Below, one piece after another: positions 1 through 5,830 of a DNA stretch of 14,386 nucleotides; within the stretch, counting starts at the first letter, position 1, and each line of letters begins with the position of its first letter. Below the pieces are notes generated by a model. It was given only the letters and a program-made list of their open reading frames with translations, was not told the origin of the DNA and did not search any database. The translations under genes were made by a program, and so were the position numbers. The DNA comes from JBBAEA01 sp041656175 (GTDB taxonomy: Bacteria > Myxococcota_A > Bradymonadia > UBA4248): positions 1 to 14,386 of the forward strand of contig JBBAEA010000095.1 of the NCBI GenBank assembly GCA_041656175.1, read 5' to 3'.

Positions 1-41
1 GTGACATGCGAACAAGAAAAAAAACCGTAGGTTTTTCATGA

Positions 42-97
42 GACTAGATTTGCGCAATCGAACGCAAGCCTGCGTGAGTGCAGCGCAAATCGTAGTC
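42..97. repeat. Imperfect inverted repeat forming a long hairpin with an inner stem-loop
   Basis: The arm at 42-55 (GACTAGATTTGCGC) pairs with 83-97, whose reverse complement is GACTACGATTTGCGC. That is 14 pairs with a single bulged C. Inside it, ACGCA (62-66) pairs with TGCGT (71-75) around a 4-nt loop. No T-run follows, so it is not a standard intrinsic terminator. It could be a structured RNA element or a small palindromic repeat; no gene call is supported here. Confidence 0.55.
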
Positions 98-132
98 GGA
101 ATTGAGGAACTGAGCCCTTAGAACCCGCTTTG

Positions 133-180
133 TGTGTAACGTATTGATTTTATTGACTTTATTTTGACAGCCCGCCTGGC
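133..180 (+). repeat. Dispersed ~48-bp intergenic repeat, copy A
   Basis: This stretch closely matches 12078-12125 in the same orientation. It includes a 19-nt exact core (141-159, GTATTGATTTTATTGACTT). The flanks TGTGTAA and CGCCTG are also shared, with a few substitutions and one indel. The core contains TCAATA repeated 9 bp apart on the minus strand. Copy A is in non-coding DNA upstream of the AsnB-like gene and copy B is between the methyltransferase and mutS. Its function is unknown; a short mobile repeat and a shared regulatory site are both possible. Confidence 0.6.
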
Positions 181-251
181 TTTCGTTGAATTTTTTGCCA
201 ATTTTGAGCTGAGTTCTAAGAAAAATAAGAAAAGAAGAAAACAAAATACGC

Positions 252-374
252 TTTTCTTTACCATTTTGATGCGGATTCTAGGAAACAAGGAATGAGGCAA
301 AGGAGCGACCTCAGGGTCGTGACTGCGCCGAATGACGCAGTTGACGACGAAGACGCGCAAAATGGTAAAGAAAA
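252..374. repeat. MITE-like element with 17-bp perfect terminal inverted repeats and internal hairpins
   Basis: TTTTCTTTACCATTTTG at 252-268 is exactly inverted at 358-374. Between the arms are two further small stems: CGACC/GGTCG around 306-319 and CTGCG/CGCAG around 323-340. The whole could fold as an outer stem closing a multi-hairpin junction. No target-site duplication is visible, and no transposase lies in or next to it. It sits 48 bp upstream of the AsnB-like start codon, so it may be in that gene's leader. It may be a non-autonomous repeat or a structured RNA. Confidence 0.55.
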
Positions 375-422
375 AATTGGGGCTAGCGCCCTTAGACGGC
401 GTTTACAGCACAAGGAAAATCC

Positions 423-2186
423 ATGGCCGATTTAGCGCTTATTCTTGGATCCCCCTTAACGCTTGATGCACCATGGCGGTGTATCGACAAAGATGGGGAT
501 TTAGCGCTCTATTTTAATGAGAGCGAAGGAGTAGAGCCGCTTTTTTTTACGGAAAGGGAAGAAAGATATTCTGCGGCATATATTGGGCATCCAACGCATT
601 TTGCACAAAAACCTATCGTTAAACCTGCTGATTGTATGGGCATTAGCCCGACTTGGACAAAGCATCGACAAAATTTGGCAGAACAGTGGAAGGGGCGGGT
701 TGCGGGGTTTGTTTACGATAAAATATTGCGCGAAGCCTATGTATTTCGCGATCGCCTTGGGCACATACCCGTGGTGTACGTGCGCACAAAGAAGCGACTT
801 GTATTTACAACAAATCCACAACTTTACCTCAGTTTGTGTAAAGATCTTGCACTAAACCAACACAGTCTCGCCGCGTACTTGCGCGTGCAGCACGATGAGA
901 GTGATCTTGATTGGTATGAGGGGAGCTACAGAGTTCTTCCCGCATCGTATTGTTACGGTAAGGCTGCGGCGTTAAAAACTCGTTCTTACTGGGCGCTAGG
1001 AGATTTGAAGAGCTTAAATGTGGATTTTTCGCAAGCTAGCGCGCTTATTGCCGATGCCTTCGATAAAAGCATGCGACGTGCTGCAATGCGGCGAAATCCA
1101 GTCTTGAGCCTTAGCGGCGGGCTTGATTCTGGCGCTATAGCGGGTTGGTTTTGCAAAAACGCAGAGCAAGCGCTACCTAAAGCTTATACGCTCGTGTCTT
1201 CAAAACAGCGCACAAGCGACGAGAGCGATATTATCGATGTGTGGCAAAGCGAAACACCGCTACAAATACAGCGCATCGACATGGCGCAAATCCCAGAAAA
1301 CGCCGACGCTGCTGCACTCTGGGGGCCTATATCCTCGCCAGGTATGCACATCGCTTATGCGCTGTTTCAGAGCATTGCGCAGAATACCGAAAATGCGACA
1401 ATTTTGACTGGTTTTGGCGGAAACTTCATTGTACAGAGTCGCGATGAAGTTATGATGCGAGAATGTTTAAGGAGTGGCAAATTTACTTCATTTTTTGAGG
1501 AATTTCGTCTTCGCAGTCGATCTGAGCGACGTCTTATGGCTAAACGATTTTTAGCCAACGCATTTCATGGCATTATTCCAAGTTTATTACAGTGCTTACC
1601 GTCACGCGTTTCGCAAAAACTCATTCGCCCTCCCCACCCCTTGGCCGATGTGGAATCTTGGCTTACTGCCGAGTTTCGTCAACGGCATCGCGCTGCTGAT
1701 TTTGACCCTGTCTTTAGTATGAGCCAAGCCCAAGAGCGCGCGGCTACTTTGCGAAGCCGCGAGTGGGAACTCAGCATGCGCATGCTTGATTCGATCTGTA
1801 GACAATGTCGGCTTAGCTACCACGACCCACTCTTTGACGCGGAGTTTTTCGAGCTCTGCGCGCGCATTCCCGCGAGATTTTGGCATTACCGCAACGCGTA
1901 CCGAGCCGCGTGGAAGAGCGCTATCAAGCCGCTTTTACCAAAAGCCGTACTAGAGCACCCCAAAATACAAAGTTTTGATGCACATGCATACCCTGAGAAA
2001 GCCTTTGACGCAGAGTATATCGAAAAAAATGCTAAACAATTTCGCCCCGATCTACTAAAAGTGCTAAATATCGATATTTTATCGAATAAACTTCGCAAAT
2101 ACCAAGCTTGCAAGGGCAGCGATGCGGACTTTTCTCCGCTTTATTTGTGGCGTGCTGCGTCGTTGTTAAGGGCGTTTGCTCGCTAA
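423..2186 (+). CDS. Divergent asparagine-synthetase-like amidotransferase (AsnB/cyclase superfamily), glutaminase-dead
   Basis: The 587-aa protein has the two-part layout of class B asparagine synthetases. An N-terminal Ntn-type glutaminase-like region (to about residue 175, with the RDRLGHIPVVYV strand pair) precedes an ATP-pyrophosphatase synthetase domain with the PP-loop SGGLDSG at 231-237. The catalytic Cys normally at position 2 is absent (the protein starts Met-Ala), so glutamine hydrolysis should be lost. The second signature, usually GxG(S/G)DE, reads TGFGGNF (329-335) and so lacks the Asp-Glu pair. Such divergence is known in family members that make amide bonds on other substrates, such as lasso-peptide cyclases and beta-lactam synthetases, but no substrate can be assigned. 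The start is supported by AAGGA six bases upstream of the ATG. The gene seems monocistronic: it is followed by 128 bp before the next likely start. Loss of activity is an alternative explanation. Confidence 0.85.
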   Translation: MADLALILGSPLTLDAPWRCIDKDGDLALYFNESEGVEPLFFTEREERYSAAYIGHPTHFAQKPIVKPADCMGISPTWTKHRQNLAEQWKGRVAGFVYDKILREAYVFRDRLGHIPVVYVRTKKRLVFTTNPQLYLSLCKDLALNQHSLAAYLRVQHDESDLDWYEGSYRVLPASYCYGKAAALKTRSYWALGDLKSLNVDFSQASALIADAFDKSMRRAAMRRNPVLSLSGGLDSGAIAGWFCKNAEQALPKAYTLVSSKQRTSDESDIIDVWQSETPLQIQRIDMAQIPENADAAALWGPISSPGMHIAYALFQSIAQNTENATILTGFGGNFIVQSRDEVMMRECLRSGKFTSFFEEFRLRSRSERRLMAKRFLANAFHGIIPSLLQCLPSRVSQKLIRPPHPLADVESWLTAEFRQRHRAADFDPVFSMSQAQERAATLRSREWELSMRMLDSICRQCRLSYHDPLFDAEFFELCARIPARFWHYRNAYRAAWKSAIKPLLPKAVLEHPKIQSFDAHAYPEKAFDAEYIEKNAKQFRPDLLKVLNIDILSNKLRKYQACKGSDADFSPLYLWRAASLLRAFAR

Positions 2187-2314
2187 CATCGCAACGAGGA
2201 TAGGCTAGAACCTAGCTTCTAAGCCAAAAGCTTGAGTCTTGCCTACACTTATGATAAAGAGCTCATCCGCTAATGAGGGCGGAGGATATGAAGAAGTCAA
2301 GACGGAGCAAGTGC

Positions 2315-3067
2315 ATGCGACAGTATCATGTAGCTTTAGAAAGGGGCGAGATTGGCCGTTATGTGTTCTTACCTGGTAATCCAGGGCGTGTCGAGAGAAT
2401 GGCAAAATACCTGGATAAACCGTATTTTGTGCGCCAAAACCGTGAATATTGTACTTGGAATGGTTATTTAGACGGTGAATTGCTGTCGATTGTTTCAACA
2501 GGTATAGGTGGTCCTTCGGCCGCCATTGCGATGGAAGAGCTCGGAGCCATTGGTGCCGACACCTTCATACGTACGGGTACGTGTGGGCTGCTACAGGATG
2601 GAATGCAGCGCGGCGACCTCGTCATTGCAACGGGTTCAGTGCGCGGCGGCGCGACAGCCGATGCTTATGTCCCGCTTTCCTACCCTGCGGTGGCGCATCA
2701 CGAAATTGTTCACGATCTCATAGAGGCGGCAAAATCCAACAACTACCGACACCACACCGGTATTATTCAGTGTAAGGATGCGTTCTTCCTCGAAGACCCC
2801 GATCGCCTCCCGCGTAAAGAGCAAGCACAAACCGAGTGGGACACATGGATGCGTGCTGGCGTTGTTGCTAGCGAAATGGAGAGCGACACGCTTTTTGTGA
2901 TTGCATCGATCCGCGGCTACCGTATGGGAACTGTGCTCCTGGGCTTGGGCGGAAAAGCCGAGGATGGCCCGCTAAAAGGCACCGCAGATGACGAACTGGA
3001 GCGCATGACGCGATGTTCCCTAGACGCCATGCGTCGCTGCATAGCACGTGATAAAATAAAAGTTTAA
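2315..3067 (+). CDS. udp: Nucleoside phosphorylase, uridine phosphorylase family
   Basis: A 250-aa NP-I family enzyme expected to split uridine with phosphate into uracil and ribose-1-phosphate in the cytosol. Motifs from the chosen start: GNPGRV at 21-26 (usual PGDPGRV phosphate loop), RTGTCG at 86-91 (phosphate/ribose site), and ASEMES around 185-190, the ribose-binding EMEs signature. The reading frame is open upstream, with ATGs at 2273 and 2288. I chose 2315 because GGAG lies seven bases before it and because the protein then begins MRQYHVALE, like family members. The 2288 ATG has GGAGG only two bases away. The gene is 45 bp ahead of speE on the same strand, so co-transcription is plausible. 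SpeE makes methylthioadenosine, also a substrate type for this fold, but the sequence looks closest to uridine phosphorylases. The fold is certain; the exact base specificity is not. Confidence 0.85.
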   Translation: MRQYHVALERGEIGRYVFLPGNPGRVERMAKYLDKPYFVRQNREYCTWNGYLDGELLSIVSTGIGGPSAAIAMEELGAIGADTFIRTGTCGLLQDGMQRGDLVIATGSVRGGATADAYVPLSYPAVAHHEIVHDLIEAAKSNNYRHHTGIIQCKDAFFLEDPDRLPRKEQAQTEWDTWMRAGVVASEMESDTLFVIASIRGYRMGTVLLGLGGKAEDGPLKGTADDELERMTRCSLDAMRRCIARDKIKV

Positions 3068-3095
3068 ACGCACAAAATTCGGTTAATTATCTATT

Positions 3096-3112
3096 TATAG
3101 GAGAAAATAACT
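3096..3112 (+). promoter_or_regulatory. Shine-Dalgarno region of speE
   Basis: AGGAGA at about 3099-3104 is followed by an A-rich 8-base spacer and the ATG at 3113. This is a strong standard site that fixes the speE start. Confidence 0.7.
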
Positions 3113-3967
3113 ATGGCTTTGTGGTACGATGAAGTACATGAGGATAAATTAAGGTTTGGCGCTAAGGTTAAACGGACGCTTTTCATGGGGCAAAGTCCAT
3201 ACCAAAAAGTTTCGGTTTTCGAGACCGAGGCGTTGGGCAAAGCCTTAATGATTGACGACTTATGGATGTGCGCCGAGGGCGACGAAATCGTTTACCACGA
3301 AATGATCACTCACGTTGCGATGACGACGGCCAAGCGCTCTGAGCGCGTTCTCGTGATCGGCGGCGGCGACGGGGGCACGGTTCGCGAAATCCTGAGCTAC
3401 CCGCACGTAAAACACGTCGATATGGTCGAAATCGACGCCATGGTTGTCGAAGCCTGCAAGGAACACCTTCCCGAAATCGGTCGCGCATGGGACGACCCGC
3501 GACTGCACTTAAGCATCGGCGACGGCTTGGCGTGGGTAAAACAAAGCCATCTCGAACCCTACGACATCATTATTGTGGATGGCTCCGATCCCGTGGGCCC
3601 CGCGGTCGGCCTCTTTAACGAAGAATTCTACCGCGACTGCTACGCTCGACTCTCCGATGACGGAATCCTAGTCACACAAGCCGAGTCGCCCAAGCTATTC
3701 CGCGAAGTACACTTCTCACTCATTCGCACCCTTAAGCGCATATTTCCCGTCGTCAAGCCCTACTACCAGAGCATCATGATTTACGCTGGCGCGCTCTGGG
3801 CCTGGATTTACGCGTCCAAAGGACGAAAGCACGACGACATCAACGACGAACTCATGGCCTTCACCGAAAATCGCAGCGAATTCTACAACCGCGATATTCA
3901 CCTCGGCGCCTTCGCAGTTCCCAACTATATTCGCCGCGCACTTGCAGAAGACGATAAAGGGAATTAA
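3113..3967 (+). CDS. speE: Spermidine synthase (putrescine aminopropyltransferase)
   Basis: The 284-aa length matches the family (E. coli SpeE is 288). It transfers the aminopropyl group from decarboxylated S-adenosylmethionine to putrescine, giving spermidine and methylthioadenosine. The N-terminal strand domain begins WYDEVHEDKLRFG and carries YQKVSVFET and the DEIVYHEMITHVAM block that binds substrate. The Rossmann-fold nucleotide loop GGGDGGT is at 83-89, followed by the acidic VEID. The catalytic loop IIIVDGSDPVGPA has Asp156 and Asp159, and TQAES follows. All hallmark residues are present, so it should be active. It lies downstream of the nucleoside phosphorylase (45-bp gap) and upstream of speB, though about 560 bp of hairpin-rich DNA separates it from speB. 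No speD (decarboxylated-SAM supply) is in the window. Confidence 0.96.
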   Translation: MALWYDEVHEDKLRFGAKVKRTLFMGQSPYQKVSVFETEALGKALMIDDLWMCAEGDEIVYHEMITHVAMTTAKRSERVLVIGGGDGGTVREILSYPHVKHVDMVEIDAMVVEACKEHLPEIGRAWDDPRLHLSIGDGLAWVKQSHLEPYDIIIVDGSDPVGPAVGLFNEEFYRDCYARLSDDGILVTQAESPKLFREVHFSLIRTLKRIFPVVKPYYQSIMIYAGALWAWIYASKGRKHDDINDELMAFTENRSEFYNRDIHLGAFAVPNYIRRALAEDDKGN

Positions 3968-3979
3968 TTTTTATTTTGT

Positions 3980-3993
3980 GGGGGCAAGCCCCC
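3980..3993. terminator. Short GC hairpin just after speE (weak terminator candidate)
   Basis: GGGGGCAAGCCCCC, 12 bases after the speE stop, forms a 5-6 bp all-GC stem with a tiny loop. No T-run follows, so termination is uncertain. It directly abuts the long palindrome that begins at 3994. Confidence 0.3.
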
Positions 3994-4116
3994 TACGCGC
4001 GGGCTTCCTCCTAAAATGCGATAACGAACGCTTAATGTTGTGCGGTGTATTTGCTAATCGCGCATCCACCGCACAATATGCGTTCGTAACGCCTTTTAGT
4101 AGGTGATCCCGCGCTA
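3994..4116. repeat. ~123-bp imperfect palindrome downstream of speE
   Basis: The two halves pair in register over about 50 bases each: TACGCGCGGG (3994-4003) with CCCGCGCTA (4108-4116), CTAAAATGCG (4011-4020) with CGCCTTTTAG (4090-4099), ACGAACGC (4024-4031) with GCGTTCGT (4080-4087), and TTGTGCGGTG (4038-4047) with CACCGCACAA (4067-4076). The loop is about 19 nt. It is too long and lacks the T-run for a simple terminator. Candidates are a palindromic repeat element (REP/MITE-like) or a structured RNA. Integron attC core motifs (RYYYAAC/GTTRRRY) are not evident. Confidence 0.7.
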
Positions 4117-4127
4117 CCCCCGCGAGC

Positions 4128-4149
4128 CTTTTGCGAATAGACGCAAAAG
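4128..4149. repeat. Perfect 8-bp stem-loop in the speE-speB gap
   Basis: CTTTTGCG (4128-4135) and CGCAAAAG (4142-4149) pair perfectly around a 6-nt loop. It belongs to the run of hairpins between speE and speB; no T-run is present. Confidence 0.45.
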
Positions 4150-4195
4150 CAGCTTTTAAGGGCGATAGCCCATGCTCATCATTAGGGAAATCTTT

Positions 4196-4600
4196 ATGCC
4201 CAAAGCAGCAACATCATTGTTGCAAGAAGAGACCTTTGCTCTGAAGCAAAACCACAGCATTTTTGTAAACGAAAAAGGACGCTCTTCGGTATCACTGAAT
4301 AAAATAATCAGTTCGACTAAAGAATACACGGTTTGCACAGGAAAAGGCTGCACCATTTTGTTTTCTTTTTTGGAGGGGGGGTGCGGGGGGAACCTTTTTT
4401 CTTTTGCAAAAAGAAAAAAGGTTCCCCCCGTGCAAAGCTCAAAAGAAATACGTAATGCTGAGAGCCCATGGGCGGGGTTTGGGGCGCTAGCGCCCATGAA
4501 TCAAAACTTTTTTAGTGAGACAAAGCGCTTATGTACGAACTTACAACACATGGACCTGCTTTTCTTTATGCAGAACGCGGAGCAATGGATCGCGCTGTAA
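4196..4600 (+). CDS. Doubtful small ORF between speE and speB
   Basis: An open frame of 134 codons begins at ATG 4196 with AGGGA seven bases upstream. That is a better ribosome site than the one visible for speB. Its first ~65 residues are unremarkable and then carry a Cys/Gly stretch (CTGKGC, EGGCGGN). The frame then runs through the perfect 22-bp palindrome at 4384-4430, where the codons are a by-product of the repeat, and overlaps the speB start by 70 bases in another frame. I recognise no family. It is most likely spurious, or a real short ORF whose end was altered by insertion of the palindrome. A leader ORF affecting speB translation is a further untested option. Confidence 0.15.
   Translation: MPKAATSLLQEETFALKQNHSIFVNEKGRSSVSLNKIISSTKEYTVCTGKGCTILFSFLEGGCGGNLFSFAKRKKVPPVQSSKEIRNAESPWAGFGALAPMNQNFFSETKRLCTNLQHMDLLFFMQNAEQWIAL
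4384..4430. repeat. Perfect 22-bp stem, 3-nt loop palindrome
   Basis: The arm 4384-4405 (six G, AACC, six T, CTTTT) is exactly inverted at 4409-4430, leaving a 3-nt GCA loop. Upstream is a T-rich then G-rich stretch (about 4359-4390). G6/C6 arms with an A/T tip resemble intergenic palindromes that I recall being dispersed in some deltaproteobacterial genomes; that comparison is from memory. No T-run follows the stem on either strand. It could end transcription between speE and speB or be a mobile palindrome. Confidence 0.75.
4481..4495. repeat. GGGCGCTAGCGCCC palindrome, one of three related short motifs
   Basis: Bases 4482-4495 are a perfect 14-bp palindrome. Related forms occur at 379-391 (GGGGCTAGCGCCC) and 4160-4171 (GGGCGATAGCCC). 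All three are in non-coding DNA next to larger hairpins. This copy is 35 bp before the speB start. Function unknown. Confidence 0.45.
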
Positions 4601-5388
4601 CCATTTTTGGCGCACCCTTCGATTCTGAAGTTTCCTTTAGAACCGGCGCTCGCTTCGGACCCGACGCCACCCGCCTTGCCAGCGACGGCCTCGAATCCTA
4701 CTCGCCGGCACTCGACTTAGATCTAGAAGATATTCGCTTTTGTGATATGGGGAACGTCGAGTTTTGTGTAAAATCGGAACATATCGCCAAGCGCATCGAC
4801 TGCGTACAGCGCGAAATTTTGGAACGCGATTCTAAACCCATTATGTTGGGTGGAGATCATTCGCTGACGCCCTATGCGCTTCGCCCGATAGTTGAGCAAT
4901 ACCCAAATCTGTTGCTTATACAACTCGATGCACACGCCGATTTACGTGATGAATTTAACGGTTCGTTTGTTTCGCATGCTAACGCGATGCGCCGTGCACT
5001 AGATTTTTTGCCTGCTTCGCAACTTATACAATACGGTATTCGTTCAGGCGACCGCGCGGAATTTGTAGAGATGCGCGAAGCAAAGCGTCTATTCCATAGT
5101 GTTGATGCGCTTAAGGTGCGTTTAATGCAAGATGCACACCGCCCAATATATTTAACTATCGATCTTGATGTTTTTGACCCCTCGCTGATGTCGGGGACTG
5201 GAACGCCAGAGTTTGGCGGCATATTTTGGAAGGAGTTTGAAGAGATTTTGTTCCTACTTATGACGCATCGCATCGTAGCGGCCGATGTTATGGAACTTGC
5301 TCCACAGCATGATCCCAGCGGTTGCAGCGCTATACTTGCGTCAAAACTAGTGCGTGAATTAGCCTTGGTAATGGGAAATAATTGCTAA
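4531..5388 (+). CDS. speB: Agmatinase-like ureohydrolase
   Basis: The 285-aa enzyme belongs to the arginase/agmatinase superfamily and is expected to hydrolyse agmatine to putrescine and urea with a two-manganese centre. All metal-binding motifs are intact: GGDHS (107-111, His110), DAHAD (133-137) and DLDVFDP (211-217, Asp211/Asp213). GTGTPEFGG and the VMELAPQHDPSG tail are agmatinase-like, and the N-terminal FGAPFDSEVSFRTGARFGP block is typical. The start at 4531 keeps the N-terminal segment seen in the family, although only a weak GTGAG precedes it at a distance. ATG 4585 is an alternative. The location after speE supports a polyamine role, since its product putrescine is the SpeE substrate. 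No arginine decarboxylase is in the window. Related amidinohydrolases (guanidinobutyrase, formimidoylglutamase) cannot be fully excluded. Confidence 0.9.
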   Translation: MYELTTHGPAFLYAERGAMDRAVTIFGAPFDSEVSFRTGARFGPDATRLASDGLESYSPALDLDLEDIRFCDMGNVEFCVKSEHIAKRIDCVQREILERDSKPIMLGGDHSLTPYALRPIVEQYPNLLLIQLDAHADLRDEFNGSFVSHANAMRRALDFLPASQLIQYGIRSGDRAEFVEMREAKRLFHSVDALKVRLMQDAHRPIYLTIDLDVFDPSLMSGTGTPEFGGIFWKEFEEILFLLMTHRIVAADVMELAPQHDPSGCSAILASKLVRELALVMGNNC

Positions 5389-5391
5389 CAT

Positions 5392-5408
5392 GCACTTAGC
5401 CCAAGTGC
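5392..5408 (+). terminator. Weak hairpin after speB
   Basis: GCACTT (5392-5397) and AAGTGC (5403-5408) form a 6-bp stem with a 5-nt loop, four bases past the speB stop. Only a short T-containing stretch follows, so terminator activity is uncertain. Confidence 0.3.
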
Positions 5409-5815
5409 TCTGAGTTTCATCGTTTAATAAGCGTGTAGCGCCATCTTCTTACTAGAGCAGAGAGCCAAAGAGCAACTTCGTTTCGATACGAAGGCCAAAA
5501 CGAAATACTGTAAGCGGCCTACTGGGCTGAGCGCCACGGATTGGTACGCATTCTAGGAATGTTCACAATGATCGCATTTTGTGCAGTGTTTCAACGATTC
5601 GTTAAACCTTTGCACGGAATTTAGCACGAGTTGCAGAATTCCATAAGCTGGCTTGGGCGAGGGAAAGACTTCACTCTTCTGGTTTTAAAAGTAAAATGAA
5701 CGAACAATTACTTATGATAGTGTAGGAAAATCGAAACTTACTATAGACTTTGTGCAACCGTTTAATTAGACTGTTACTACCTTCAGATGAAGGCGGTGTG
5801 GATGTTTTTTTCCGC
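5409..5815. other. Gene-poor stretch between speB and the lipoprotein gene
   Basis: I see no credible coding frame, tRNA or rRNA in these ~400 bases. Minor features are a CTTCGT/ACGAAG stem at 5476-5493 and a bulged CACAA/TTGTG stem around 5565-5585. TATGAT at 5713-5718 and TATAGA near 5742 could be -10 boxes for the lipoprotein gene, but I find no matching -35 box at the right distance. The promoter is left unassigned. Confidence 0.4.
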
Positions 5816-5830
5816 TGAGGAGAGTGAAAT
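5816..5830 (+). promoter_or_regulatory. Shine-Dalgarno region of the lipoprotein gene
   Basis: GAGGAG (about 5816-5821) lies about eight bases before the ATG at 5831. This strong site supports that start, which also gives a complete signal peptide. Confidence 0.65.

Noticed and set aside
118..360. Minus-strand frame of 80 codons with a hydrophobic stretch upstream of the AsnB-like gene
   Set aside because: It runs through the terminal inverted repeat element and the 48-bp repeat. The hydrophobic run comes from the A/T-rich DNA between them, and I recognise no homology.
3994..4116. Possible integron attC site
   Set aside because: The long imperfect palindrome resembles attC in shape, but the conserved core triplets (RYYYAAC and GTTRRRY) are not found at the expected ends and no integrase or cassette array is present.
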